Source: JBKCHH01 sp046302855 (GTDB lineage: Bacteria > Pseudomonadota > Alphaproteobacteria > Rickettsiales > UBA8987). Taken from it: a stretch of 33,937 nt of DNA. Numbering within the stretch: position 1 is the stretch's first letter; the number at the start of each line of letters is the position of its first letter. The position numbers and the translations under genes were made by a program. Shown piece by piece: positions 1 to 7,565 of the stretch. The stretch covers positions 1-33,937 of the forward strand of contig JBKCHH010000074.1 of NCBI GenBank assembly GCA_046302855.1. The letters run 5' to 3'. Under the pieces are notes generated by a model that had not been told where the DNA came from, did not search any database, and saw only the letters and a program-made list of their open reading frames with translations.

Positions 1-187
1 GGCTCAATTACAAAAAGCCCTGCAAAACCCGTTTCAATTTTTTTCATTTTGTTATCCAACCCTAAAACAAGCTTAGACCAACCTTGGTCCAAGTCTAACC
101 TCAGTTGAATCCAACTTAATCCAAAAGTACCTAAATTGCAAAACCTTAGTTTATAGCGGGAAAAATAACCCCTAACCATAAAAACAT

Positions 188-400
188 ATGAACGGACAAT
201 TTGAAAACAAAGAAGGCTTTATGAGGCTTTCCAAAGTTCTTACCCTTATACCCATTAGCAAAAGTAGCTGGTGGGCTGGGGTAAAATCTGGAAAGTATCC
301 AAAACCTATAAAAATTTCTAACCGAACCACCGCTTGGAAAAACATAGATATTTTTAGCCTAATAGAAAAACTCTCTAACGGTGGGAAAAATGATGTATGA
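188..400 (+). CDS. AlpA-family phage/island transcriptional regulator
   Basis: This small 70-residue protein has the AlpA (CP4-57 type) winged HTH layout: a RLSKVLTLIPISK helix-turn-helix start, then SSWWAGVKSGKYPKPIKISN and a conserved W in TTAWKNIDI. AlpA proteins control the integrase or excision of integrative elements, which fits the broken integrase and tRNA-Asn about 2 kb away. An alternative start is the ATG at 221, which has a better ribosome binding site (GAAGG just upstream) and gives the usual MRLSKVL opening; the start at 188 has no clear Shine-Dalgarno. The stop overlaps the next gene's ATG in an ATGA, so the two are translationally coupled. The family call rests on recognising the motif pattern. 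Confidence 0.75.
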   Translation: MNGQFENKEGFMRLSKVLTLIPISKSSWWAGVKSGKYPKPIKISNRTTAWKNIDIFSLIEKLSNGGKNDV

Positions 401-873
401 AAAGAATCTATCAAACCAAAATAATAAAAGCTTGGTATGCTTATGAGATTGATGAGATTTGCAATTTATATTTAAAGCAAAAACTGCATCCTCAAACTAT
501 TCATAAATGGACCAGAACTGGGCTAAAAACTATAGACAGTGGCAGGCCAACCTTAATTTTTGGCAATGACTTAAAAGTTTTTCTGCAAAAGAATAATTTG
601 GCTAATAAGCACAGCTTACAATTTCATGAGTTTTTTTGTGTAAAATGCAAAGATGCTAAAAATCCCTTAAAGAAACAGATAAGTCTTACGCAAGAAAAAA
701 GCTTTTTAAGGGTAAAATCTACATGCCCAGATTGTAAAATAACAATGAATAGAACCTATACACTGCAAGATTTTTCTCACTTAAAAAAAATTTTTCTTGT
801 GAGTGATGTTTTGCAATTAAACGATAGTGCAAACTGCCCCACCAACACTCATCAGATTTCTTTCCCAACCTAA
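397..873 (+). CDS. HTH plus zinc-ribbon protein of an integrative element
   Basis: The 158-residue protein has an N-terminal region that looks like a helix-turn-helix (residues about 15-65, including LHPQTIHKWTRTGLKTID and a SGRPTLIFGNDL segment). A four-cysteine zinc ribbon follows: CVKC at residues 81-84 and CPDC at 110-113. It overlaps the AlpA-like gene by 4 bp (ATGA), so they form one operon. The combination suggests a DNA-binding accessory protein of the element, perhaps a repressor or excision factor; this is inference. I do not recognise a named gene. The ORF ends inside the start of the dispersed repeat at 867-995, so the last residues may be repeat-derived. Confidence 0.6.
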   Translation: MKRIYQTKIIKAWYAYEIDEICNLYLKQKLHPQTIHKWTRTGLKTIDSGRPTLIFGNDLKVFLQKNNLANKHSLQFHEFFCVKCKDAKNPLKKQISLTQEKSFLRVKSTCPDCKITMNRTYTLQDFSHLKKIFLVSDVLQLNDSANCPTNTHQISFPT

Positions 874-995
874 ACCATTTCCTAAACTAAAACCTTTGAA
901 AAGTGCCCGCCCCCACTGCCCCAATTTGCCTTCGGCAAATTAGGGGCGGGCATATAATTTTTCTTCAAAAAATTAAAATAATAAAAATTATTCAA
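867..995. repeat. GC-rich hairpin dispersed repeat, copy 1
   Basis: A GC-rich palindrome sits in AT-rich DNA. The outer arms are TGCCCGCCCC (904-913) and GGGGCGGGCA (943-952); the inner arms are AATTTGCC (923-930) and GGCAAATT (934-941) with a 3-nt loop. The same structure, with matching flanks on both sides (an AAACCATTT segment to the left and ATATAATTTTTCTTCAAAAA to the right), recurs at 27827-27954. It lies between the convergent ends of the HTH/zinc-ribbon gene and the Abi-alpha-like gene, so it could act as a bidirectional terminator. Because about 40 bp of flank is conserved on each side, it is a dispersed element rather than two chance terminators. Confidence 0.85.
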
Positions 996-1009
996 AAACT
1001 TATCTCTAG

Positions 1010-1828
1010 TTATGAGATAAGTCTAATTGATTTCAAGAAACCAAAGCCAAATGGTGTTATGGTAAGAACTCGCTCTTTAATAGAAACTTCTTGCCCCAAT
1101 TTTATTATTTGTTCTTTATGAACATTTAACTCTGGGTGTTCTGTTAAGGGAGCATACTCGGTTTTATCTGTCATCCAAGTATCGCTTGGAATATCAATTA
1201 ATTTTAGTCGTTCCATATTATCTATATAGGCTGGCACAAAACCTAAATTATTACATAATGCCTTATATCCTAAATCAGTAAAATTTCTAAAGATCATTTT
1301 TTTACTTATTTCATTCTTGGGTTTTGAGTGCAAATCAATGATTGGATAAGATCCTATTTTATGCTCATTTAAGAATTTTAGTATTTTTGCTTCATCTGAA
1401 CTTAGTTCACTTATAATTTGAATATAAGCTGGATGCACTAAATCCTTCTTTTTAGAATCCATAGCTGATGCTAAAAGGGCTGCGAATAATTCGCTTATAT
1501 CACTATCGGTTTTAAATTTAACTGCCTCCAAAATTGGACCAGCAATAGCTTCATCAGGAGTAATGATATTTTCTTTAGGAATATCATCCAGATATTTTTT
1601 AACCTTAGGAATAAAATTATCTTTTAGCTTATCGCAAAGGTATAATGATCCCTTTAAAGGATCTACAACTAGTAAATTAATAATGCCCGTCACTACCTCA
1701 ACTGTATCTGCCCCTGTAATAGCCATAGCTTTGGTTATTCTAGCTAAATCTTTCCCTTGACCACTTGCATTTGCAGAATATTCAACTGCAGTATTTTCAA
1801 AGGCTTTTTCAATAAGTTTTTTTATCAT
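1010..1828 (-). CDS. Abi-alpha / DUF4393 family protein (putative abortive-infection protein)
   Basis: The predicted 272-residue protein matches the DUF4393/Abi-alpha pattern: an N-terminal helical region with IGGAD/TGADTVEVV-like glycine segments, then PDEAIAGPILEAVKF, a SELFAALLASAMDS motif and HPAYIQIISELSSDEA. This last region is the recognisable core of the family. Abi-alpha members occur in mobile elements and are linked to phage exclusion; the mechanism is not established. I choose the ATG at 1828 (MIKKLIEK); the reading frame can be extended to a TTG at 1840. Its 5' end overlaps the end of the truncated integrase (1809-1828), as if a cargo gene replaced the integrase catalytic part. 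It ends just before the hairpin repeat at 867-995. Defence function is inferred from family and context only. Confidence 0.7.
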   Translation of the reverse strand: MIKKLIEKAFENTAVEYSANASGQGKDLARITKAMAITGADTVEVVTGIINLLVVDPLKGSLYLCDKLKDNFIPKVKKYLDDIPKENIITPDEAIAGPILEAVKFKTDSDISELFAALLASAMDSKKKDLVHPAYIQIISELSSDEAKILKFLNEHKIGSYPIIDLHSKPKNEISKKMIFRNFTDLGYKALCNNLGFVPAYIDNMERLKLIDIPSDTWMTDKTEYAPLTEHPELNVHKEQIIKLGQEVSIKERVLTITPFGFGFLKSIRLIS

Positions 1829-2138
1829 ACATAAGCTCAAAGGTGTTGTTTAGCTCTGCCTTTCTAATAAGGTTATTTTGCTCTCTGGCTGACATAGGGT
1901 CTATGCCATCAAAAACAAGTTTATGGGCCTGTTTATGCTTTTGCCTTGCTTCTGCAAGAGTATTTTCTGGATATCTACCAAGAGTTAGGTTTTTATCTTT
2001 ATCAAACAGCCTATATTTATAACGCCAAGTTTTTGTGCCATTTGGCCTTACCTCTAAATAAAGCCCAGCACCATCAAAGAACTTCTGAATAGTGTCTTTC
2101 GCTTTTGCTGTCTTGCATTTCAGGTCTGTTAACTTCAT
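1809..2138 (-). pseudogene. Truncated tyrosine-recombinase integrase (DUF4102 arm-binding domain only)
   Basis: The 109 residues reproduce the N-terminal domain of P4-type integrases: MKLTDLKCKTAKA, then FFDGAGLYLEVRPNGTKTWRY, LTLGRYPENTLAEARQKH and FDGIDPMSAREQ. Full-length family members are roughly 400 residues, with a core-binding and a catalytic RHRY domain; both are missing here, so this copy cannot recombine DNA. The frame ends after a short non-homologous tail at the junction with the Abi-alpha-like gene. It starts about 170 bp from the 3' end of tRNA-Asn and on the same strand, the usual place for an integrase that uses a tRNA 3' end as attachment site. I read it as the relic that marks an integration event. 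Confidence 0.85.
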
Positions 2139-2139
2139 A

Positions 2140-2193
2140 AAAGTGGTACAGGTTTATTTTGTTTTTTAGTTTGTACCACTTTTGTACCACTTT
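2140..2193. promoter_or_regulatory. Three copies of a 10-bp motif upstream of the integrase
   Basis: AAAGTGGTAC (2140-2149) is followed by two direct copies of its reverse complement, GTACCACTTT, at 2173-2182 and 2184-2193. They lie immediately upstream of the integrase start (2138, minus strand), a position suited to arm-type integrase binding sites or an autoregulatory operator. The role is inferred from position and repetition. Confidence 0.55.
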
Positions 2194-2305
2194 CTAACTT
2201 GGATTTTAGTGGATTTCAAAAAATGATATTGGAAACAATATAGCCTAGAACCTTTGGTTTTTCAAGCTTTTTTGGACTTTTTTGGATTTTATTGGAAGGT
2301 GTAAA

Positions 2306-2380
2306 TGGCTCCGCGGGAGGGATTCGAACCCCCGACCAATTGGTTAACAGCCAACTGCTCTACCACTGAGCTACCGCGGA
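2306..2380 (-). tRNA. tRNA-Asn (GTT)
   Basis: Read on the minus strand it runs from TCCGCGGTAGCTCAG through anticodon loop CTGTTAA (anticodon GTT) to GGTTCGAATC and CCGCGGA-G-CCA. The acceptor arms TCCGCGG/CCGCGGA pair fully, the T loop is canonical, and CCA is encoded at 2306-2308. The gene borders the integrase relic and is the probable attachment site of the element to its left. Confidence 0.97.
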
Positions 2381-2754
2381 AAGAAAAAGGTCTTAAAAGT
2401 AGCAGGAAAGCAGATATATTTAAAAAACCCGTAAAAGCAATCCATTTTTCATTTATATGTGAGATGTGGATTCTAAATAATTTTATTAAAAAAATAACTA
2501 GTAACCAGAAAATACCATAACAAGACATTCAACACCTTTATGGGCAAAATTATAATTTGTAGCGCTTGCGACATTAGTATCGAAGCAATTCGGGTTGCTT
2601 GATGAAGTTGGCCTATAGGCAATAACCTTCACATAAGCAGGTCTTTCTTAATCCTGTTCCTATTAATTATATCAGCTGTAGCAATGCTCCCGTAAATTCT
2701 TCTTAAATTTAGATTTTTTAGCTGTATTAAAAATATTATAAATTAGCGAATATT
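2381..2754. other. Intergenic region between tRNA-Asn and the photolyase cluster
   Basis: No coding region is supported in these 374 bp. There are two short hairpins: AAGCAA/TTGCTT at 2583-2600 and a GCCTATAGGC palindrome at 2611-2620 flanked by GAAG and CTTC. The stretch upstream of 2755 is AT-rich and may hold the promoter of the photolyase cluster, but no convincing -35/-10 pair was found. Confidence 0.4.
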
Positions 2755-4302
2755 TTGAAAACAAAATATCAAGACTTTTGTGCGACTAGTAAGATAACTA
2801 ACATCGTATGGTTCAAACGCGATTTGAGGGTTAGTGATCACGCACCACTTGCATTTGCGGCTAATTCTGGGAGTTTGCTACCTCTCTATATAATTGAACC
2901 AGAGCTATGGAAATTACCTGATAGCTCGCGCCGACATTGGCACTTTATTCACGATTCACTTCTCGATTTGCAAAGCGATCTGATTAAAATGGGATCGACA
3001 CTTATCATACGAATTGGTGAGGCAATCGAGGTACTTGAACAGCTTAGGAACAGGCTTGGCAAATTTGTCTTATGGTCACATGAAGAAACAGGAAATGGCT
3101 GGACTTATCAACGCGATATAGCTATTACTAAGTGGTGTCAAGCCCACAGCATCACCTGGCATGAACTGCCATCAAATGGTGTGGTTCGAAGGTTAAAAAA
3201 TCGTGATGGCTGGGCAAAACTTAGGTATGAGCGAATGAATTCCCCCATCATTCAAAAACCTATAACCCTGATTCCTGTGGCTAATATTGTGTCACAAAAT
3301 CTTCCTAATAAAAATGATCCTATGTTTGGCTCTCTAAATATAGGTTCAGTGCAAATGGGTGGAAGAAAAGAAGCTGTAAAGACACTGGAATCTTTTCTTA
3401 AAGAGCGTTGTCGCAATTACATAAAAGCCATTTCTAAACCAGGTGTTTCTGCTCGTCATTGCTCACGCCTGAGTGCACATATTACATTTGGTACTTTATC
3501 AGTGCGTGAGGTGGAGCAAGCAACCAAGGCAAAAATGCAATCAATAAATACAAATCCTGATTCTGATGCCGTATTTTTGAAGCGTAATCTGTCGGCGTTT
3601 CTCTCCCGCCTGGCATGGCATTGTCACTTCATTCAAAAGTTAGAGCAACAACCAGATATTGAATTTAAATGCATGCATCCCGCTTTTGAAGGTATGCGTG
3701 AGTCTTATTTTCGTAAGGATTTTTTTGAGGCATGGAAATCTGGAAATACTGGATATCCACTTGTGGATGCTTGTATGCGTAGCTTACATGCTAATGGGTG
3801 GATTACTTTCCGCATGAGGGCTATGCTGGTATCATTCGCAAGCTACCATTTTTGGCTAGATTGGCGACAGACCGCACCTTTTCTTGCACAGCTTTTCACA
3901 GATTACGAGCCAGGTATTCACTATTCCCAGTTTCAAATGCAATCGGGGGTGACGGGAATTAACGCTGTACGGATGTATAATCCTATCAAGCAATCTATAG
4001 AACATGATCCTCTTGGCAAGTTTATCCGTCGCTATGTGCCAGAGCTGAAATCTGTTCCAGATAGTTTTATACACGAGCCTTGGCTCACATATAATCCACC
4101 AAAAAACTATCCAGCACCACTAGTAGAACATGAATCAGCAATCAAACATGCCCGAGCTGAAATCTCCAAACGCTGGAAACAAGAAGGATTCAAAGAAGAA
4201 TCAAACGCTGTGAATCTTAAACTAGGTAGTCGCAACCGTCCTCTACCTAGCAGAAAACCAGCGAAGAAAAAGGATATACAACAACTTAGTTTCGATTTAT
4301 AG
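2755..4302 (+). CDS. Photolyase/cryptochrome family FAD protein (class I-like)
   Basis: The 515-residue flavoprotein has the N-terminal photolyase alpha/beta domain (IVWFKRDLRVSDHAPL from about residue 17) and the C-terminal FAD domain (TGYPLVDACMRSLHANGW, then SGVTGINAVRMYNPIKQ and DPLGKFIRRYVPEL). CPD photolyases use blue light and reduced FAD to split pyrimidine dimers. Compared with my recollection of the E. coli enzyme, the HNR segment that carries the flavin-N5 asparagine (Asn378) reads TFR, with Phe352 at the Asn position, so it may be a sensor or an altered repair enzyme. The track start is TTG at 2755; no in-frame ATG lies before the conserved core, and the ribosome binding site is weak. 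It heads a same-strand cluster with an SDR and a second photolyase. Confidence 0.88.
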   Translation: MKTKYQDFCATSKITNIVWFKRDLRVSDHAPLAFAANSGSLLPLYIIEPELWKLPDSSRRHWHFIHDSLLDLQSDLIKMGSTLIIRIGEAIEVLEQLRNRLGKFVLWSHEETGNGWTYQRDIAITKWCQAHSITWHELPSNGVVRRLKNRDGWAKLRYERMNSPIIQKPITLIPVANIVSQNLPNKNDPMFGSLNIGSVQMGGRKEAVKTLESFLKERCRNYIKAISKPGVSARHCSRLSAHITFGTLSVREVEQATKAKMQSINTNPDSDAVFLKRNLSAFLSRLAWHCHFIQKLEQQPDIEFKCMHPAFEGMRESYFRKDFFEAWKSGNTGYPLVDACMRSLHANGWITFRMRAMLVSFASYHFWLDWRQTAPFLAQLFTDYEPGIHYSQFQMQSGVTGINAVRMYNPIKQSIEHDPLGKFIRRYVPELKSVPDSFIHEPWLTYNPPKNYPAPLVEHESAIKHARAEISKRWKQEGFKEESNAVNLKLGSRNRPLPSRKPAKKKDIQQLSFDL

Positions 4303-4325
4303 CAATATAAAAAAGAGGAAATAAA

Positions 4326-5024
4326 ATGGCTAGTTTTTTAGTGATTGCGGCAAGTAGCGGTATAGGACAGGCAACGGTTTCATTACTTAAAGAGGCTGGG
4401 CATGCCGTATTCACTACTGCAAGAGATAATAGCAAAATTAAGCCTGATGCGGTGTTGGATGCCACCGATTTTGATGCAGTGGAGGCCGTATTTAAACAAG
4501 TGGGTGATTTATGTGGCGTAGTAAATTGCAGTGGTTCCCTGCTACTTAAATCTGCCCATTTAACAAGCAAAGAGCAATATCAAGCTGTGATTGATGCTTC
4601 GCTCACCACGGCTTTTGCTACTATTCGGGCGGCAGGCAAACATATGAATAAAGGTGGTTCGGTAGTCCTAATTTCATCAGCGGCAGCGATGGAAGGACTA
4701 GCTAATCATGAGGCGATTGCAACAGCAAAATCCGGCATTATTGGGCTTACTCTCTCGGCGGCAGCTACTTATGCAGATCAGAATCTGCGCGTAAATGCAG
4801 TGGCTCCTGGACTTACAGAAACATCTCTTACCGTAGCTCTCACCAGCAATGAGAAGTCGCGCAAATTCTCCGAGGCCATGCATGCACTGGGGCGACTAGG
4901 CAAACCTGAAGATGTAGCAAGGGCAATTGTATTTTTGCTCGATCCTGCAAATAGCTGGATTACCGGCCAAGTACTGGCAGTGGATGGTGGCTTGTCAAGA
5001 ATAAAACCAAAAATGAAAACCTAA
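4326..5024 (+). CDS. Short-chain dehydrogenase/reductase-like protein, catalytic Tyr missing
   Basis: The 232-residue protein has a Rossmann fold SDR layout: a degenerate nucleotide motif AASSGIG (usually TGxxxGIG), VVNCSG at the NAG position, a catalytic-type serine in VVLISSAAA, Lys135, NAVAPGLTET and a C-terminal ITGQVLAVDGG. At the place of the catalytic Tyr (YxxxK) there is Ile131, so classic dehydrogenase chemistry is doubtful. It lies 23 bp after the photolyase and abuts the next photolyase gene (stop at 5024, start at 5025). SDR genes are recurrent companions in bacterial photolyase clusters, but their role is unknown to me. A binding or redox-sensing role is possible. Confidence 0.85.
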   Translation: MASFLVIAASSGIGQATVSLLKEAGHAVFTTARDNSKIKPDAVLDATDFDAVEAVFKQVGDLCGVVNCSGSLLLKSAHLTSKEQYQAVIDASLTTAFATIRAAGKHMNKGGSVVLISSAAAMEGLANHEAIATAKSGIIGLTLSAAATYADQNLRVNAVAPGLTETSLTVALTSNEKSRKFSEAMHALGRLGKPEDVARAIVFLLDPANSWITGQVLAVDGGLSRIKPKMKT

Positions 5025-6563
5025 ATGTCTTCTCTGCGAATCATCTTTGCTGATCAACTCTCTGGGTCTATTAGCTCACTAAAAGGATTAGATAAATCAA
5101 GAGATATCGTTATGTTGTGCGAGTTGAAGGAAGAAGCGAGTTATGTTCCCCACCACTTAAAAAAGATCGCTTTTTTATTTTCTGCCATGCGCCACTTCGC
5201 AACTGAACTTGAAGCAAATGGCGCGTGCGTACGTTATATAAAATTAGATGACATAAATAATACAGGTAGTTTCACTGGAGAAGTAAAAAGAGCCACGGAA
5301 ACACTAAAACCTAAAAAAATAATTGTGACAGAGCCGGGAGAATATCGCTTGCTGAAAATAATTAGGGGCTGGCAAGATATACTTGGTATTCCAGTGGAAA
5401 TTAGTCCAGATAACCGCTTTCTTGCAACTCATGAAGAGTTTGCTACATGGGCAAATGATAAAAAACAACTCCGCATGGAATTTTTTTATCGGCAGATGCG
5501 TAAAAAATATTCGATCCTTATGGAGCCAGACTCTAAACCCACAGGTGGTGAATGGAATTACGACAAAGAAAATCGCAAATCACCTAAAGCAGGAATGAAA
5601 TCACCGTCTCGCATCAGCCACAAAAAATCTAACATTACAAAAGAAGTTTTGGTTTTGGTAAAAGAACACTTCAGCCATCATTTCGGGAATCTTGAGCCTT
5701 TTAATTATGCGGTTACGCGAGTACAAGCACTAATGGAGCTGGATCATTTCATTAAGCATTTACTACCAAATTTCGGCGATTATCAGGATGCGATGATGGT
5801 TGGCGAACCCTATCTTTATCATTCGCTTATTTCCAGCTATCTAAATGCAGGATTACTTTTGCCCCTAGAAATCTGTCAGAAAGCCGAAACAGCTTATCAT
5901 GATGGTAAAGCACCGCTCAATTCCGTCGAGGGTTTTATTCGCCAGATTCTTGGCTGGCGGGAATATATAAGAGGTATCTACTGGCACTTCATGCCAGAAT
6001 ATGGCGAACGCAACAGCTTGAATGCAACTCGTCCATTGCCTGAATTTTATTGGACGGCTGATACGCAAATGTTCTGCGTTGGCGAAGCAGTTCGACACAC
6101 ACGCGATCATGCATATTCTCACCATATTCAGCGTTTAATGATTACTGGTAACTTTGCTCTGCTGGCGGGGTTGGATGTTAAAGCTGTGCAGGCATGGTAT
6201 TTAGCTGTTTATTCCGATGCGTATGAGTGGGTGGAAATGCCTAATACACTTGGCATGGCATTGTTTGGGGATGGCGGAGTAGTGGCTAGCAAACCCTATG
6301 CCGCTAGTGGTAAATACATTCATCGCATGAGTAATTATTGCGAACAATGCAAATATAAACCTGACGAAATAACAGGTGAAACAGCTTGCCCATTCAATGC
6401 ATTATACTGGGATTTTCTGGTGCGACACGAAGATATATTTCGTGGTAATCAACGCATGCCTTATGTATTTTCGACTTGGGATAAATTTTCAGCTAAAAAA
6501 CAAGTGGCAATTCGTGCGCAAGCTACTCTTAGTTTACAAAAAATGACAGATGGAACATTATGA
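5025..6563 (+). CDS. Iron-sulfur bacterial cryptochrome/(6-4) photolyase (FeS-BCP, PhrB type)
   Basis: The 512-residue protein matches the FeS-BCP group: an N-terminal LRIIFADQLS, a central FIRQILGWREYIRGIYW segment and a C-terminal FAD domain with HHIQRLMITGNFALLAG. Four cysteines sit at residues 351, 439, 442 and 455 (FCVGEAVRH, YCEQC, ACPFN). They match the [4Fe-4S] ligands that I recall for Agrobacterium PhrB (350, 438, 441, 454). Members bind FAD and a DMRL antenna and repair (6-4) photoproducts. The length is normal for the group. The gene starts directly after the SDR stop, so the first three genes are probably one transcript. Arginine codons are often CGC/CGT here, unlike the AGA/AGG-rich genes elsewhere in the window. 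Confidence 0.95.
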   Translation: MSSLRIIFADQLSGSISSLKGLDKSRDIVMLCELKEEASYVPHHLKKIAFLFSAMRHFATELEANGACVRYIKLDDINNTGSFTGEVKRATETLKPKKIIVTEPGEYRLLKIIRGWQDILGIPVEISPDNRFLATHEEFATWANDKKQLRMEFFYRQMRKKYSILMEPDSKPTGGEWNYDKENRKSPKAGMKSPSRISHKKSNITKEVLVLVKEHFSHHFGNLEPFNYAVTRVQALMELDHFIKHLLPNFGDYQDAMMVGEPYLYHSLISSYLNAGLLLPLEICQKAETAYHDGKAPLNSVEGFIRQILGWREYIRGIYWHFMPEYGERNSLNATRPLPEFYWTADTQMFCVGEAVRHTRDHAYSHHIQRLMITGNFALLAGLDVKAVQAWYLAVYSDAYEWVEMPNTLGMALFGDGGVVASKPYAASGKYIHRMSNYCEQCKYKPDEITGETACPFNALYWDFLVRHEDIFRGNQRMPYVFSTWDKFSAKKQVAIRAQATLSLQKMTDGTL

Positions 6564-6996
6564 TAAAAATATTTTAAATTGGAAGTTTAGCTTGTGCCAA
6601 CATTAGATTTATTATTAAAAATATATTTCCGATGAAGGGATATTTGACTTGGTAGATATTACTTTTGATGCATCGCTACTTTAGAGGCTAGGAATTGCTT
6701 ATTTTGATGAAAATGCATGTGGGTGAAGATGTTTTTACCTTTATGTATGAAAGATTTCGCACTGGCGAGTTCTTTTATTCATCCTGTTTCAAGTATGGCT
6801 TAGCGGTTGACAAATCGAACTAAAAGCAGATTATATGGTTAAAAAATAAAAGAACTTTATGACAAATTCGCTAGATCATATCCACTATAATGTCATACAG
6901 ATTAAAAATATAGAACAGTCTAATACCTGTCACAGCTCAAATTTCGACTGCAAAGTATCGCAGAAAAAACTACATTCTTGCAAAATAGGGGCATAA
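6564..6996. other. Gene-poor stretch inside the photoprotection cluster, possible decayed gene
   Basis: This 433-bp stretch lies between two genes of the same cluster and has no long ORF. Short open frames remain: 38 codons from ATG 6707 to the stop at 6821-6823 (a MKMHVGEDVFTFMYERF start) and 45 codons from 6859 to 6996, ending just before the DUF2256 gene. The first is preceded in the same frame by a stop that interrupts a longer open stretch. This looks like a decayed cluster gene, but I cannot name it. Confidence 0.35.
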
Positions 6997-7131
6997 ATGC
7001 CTAAAGGAGTAAAAAAAGAAAATCTCCCCCAGAAGATCTGTGTCCGTTGTAGCAGGCCTTTTTCGTGGCGAAAGAAATGGAAAAAAGTGTGGAACGATGT
7101 TAAATACTGCTCTGATAAATGTAAGAAATAA
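6997..7131 (+). CDS. DUF2256 small zinc-binding-like protein
   Basis: This 44-residue protein begins MPKGVKKENLPQK. It contains the DUF2256 pattern CVRC (residues 15-18), the tryptophan-rich basic stretch SWRKKWKKVW, and YCSDKC with its two cysteines at 38 and 42. Two cysteine pairs imply a small zinc knuckle. DUF2256 genes are typical members of photolyase/light-response clusters; their function is unknown. AAAGGAG occurs inside the gene and not before it, and the upstream ribosome binding site is weak (GGGGC about 5 bases before the ATG). The stop is 2 bp before the DUF3429 gene, so they are probably co-transcribed. Confidence 0.85.
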   Translation: MPKGVKKENLPQKICVRCSRPFSWRKKWKKVWNDVKYCSDKCKK

Positions 7132-7133
7132 TT

Positions 7134-7565
7134 ATGAAACAAGGACCGATAACACTTGCAAATATTCTTACCTATAGTGGTACTCTACCGCTAATTGTGT
7201 CAATCTATCTGGGCTATTTTCCTTCACCGGAATTTAACAGCTCGCTGATTGCCAAAACCTACAGCGCGATTATCGTCTCATTCTTATGTGGAATTCATTG
7301 GGCTATTTATCTTTTCTTTGCAGATAAATGCCCTAACAATCTGCTGATTACTAGTAATGTGATTGCTTTACTTGCTTGGGCTTCATTAGCTGTAACATTT
7401 CCAAAAATCACCATATTATTACATTCATTTTGTTTTATTTATTTGCTCACGCTAGACCTTAAATTGCGGGATGCAGACATTCTGCCTATCTGGTTTTATG
7501 ACTTGCGTCGCAATGCCACTATCATCGTTCTTCTATGCTTTTCAATACTTGTAGGTCTCTCATGA
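7134..7565 (+). CDS. DUF3429 (TMEM69-like) integral membrane protein
   Basis: The 143-residue protein has about five hydrophobic segments and the DUF3429 hallmarks: an early ILTYSGTLPLIVS, a central SFLCGIHWAIY with the GxHW motif, and LRDADILPIWFYDLRR before the last helix. It sits in the inner membrane. The function of the family is unknown; it also occurs in light-response gene sets. It starts 2 bp after DUF2256 and its stop overlaps the next gene's ATG in an ATGA, indicating translational coupling with the FAD oxidoreductase. Confidence 0.85.
   Translation: MKQGPITLANILTYSGTLPLIVSIYLGYFPSPEFNSSLIAKTYSAIIVSFLCGIHWAIYLFFADKCPNNLLITSNVIALLAWASLAVTFPKITILLHSFCFIYLLTLDLKLRDADILPIWFYDLRRNATIIVLLCFSILVGLS

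Noticed and set aside
1..187. Left edge of the window as a coding region
   Set aside because: No supported frame; it contains a short GACCAA/TTGGTC inverted repeat near 90-104 and otherwise only AT-rich sequence upstream of the AlpA-like gene.
2289..2528. Opposite-strand frames of about 70-80 codons across tRNA-Asn
   Set aside because: They cover the tRNA gene; the encoded peptides are translations of the tRNA and its flank.
2583..2620. Hairpins between tRNA-Asn and the photolyase gene as a riboswitch or tRNA
   Set aside because: Two short independent stems with no conserved RNA motif.
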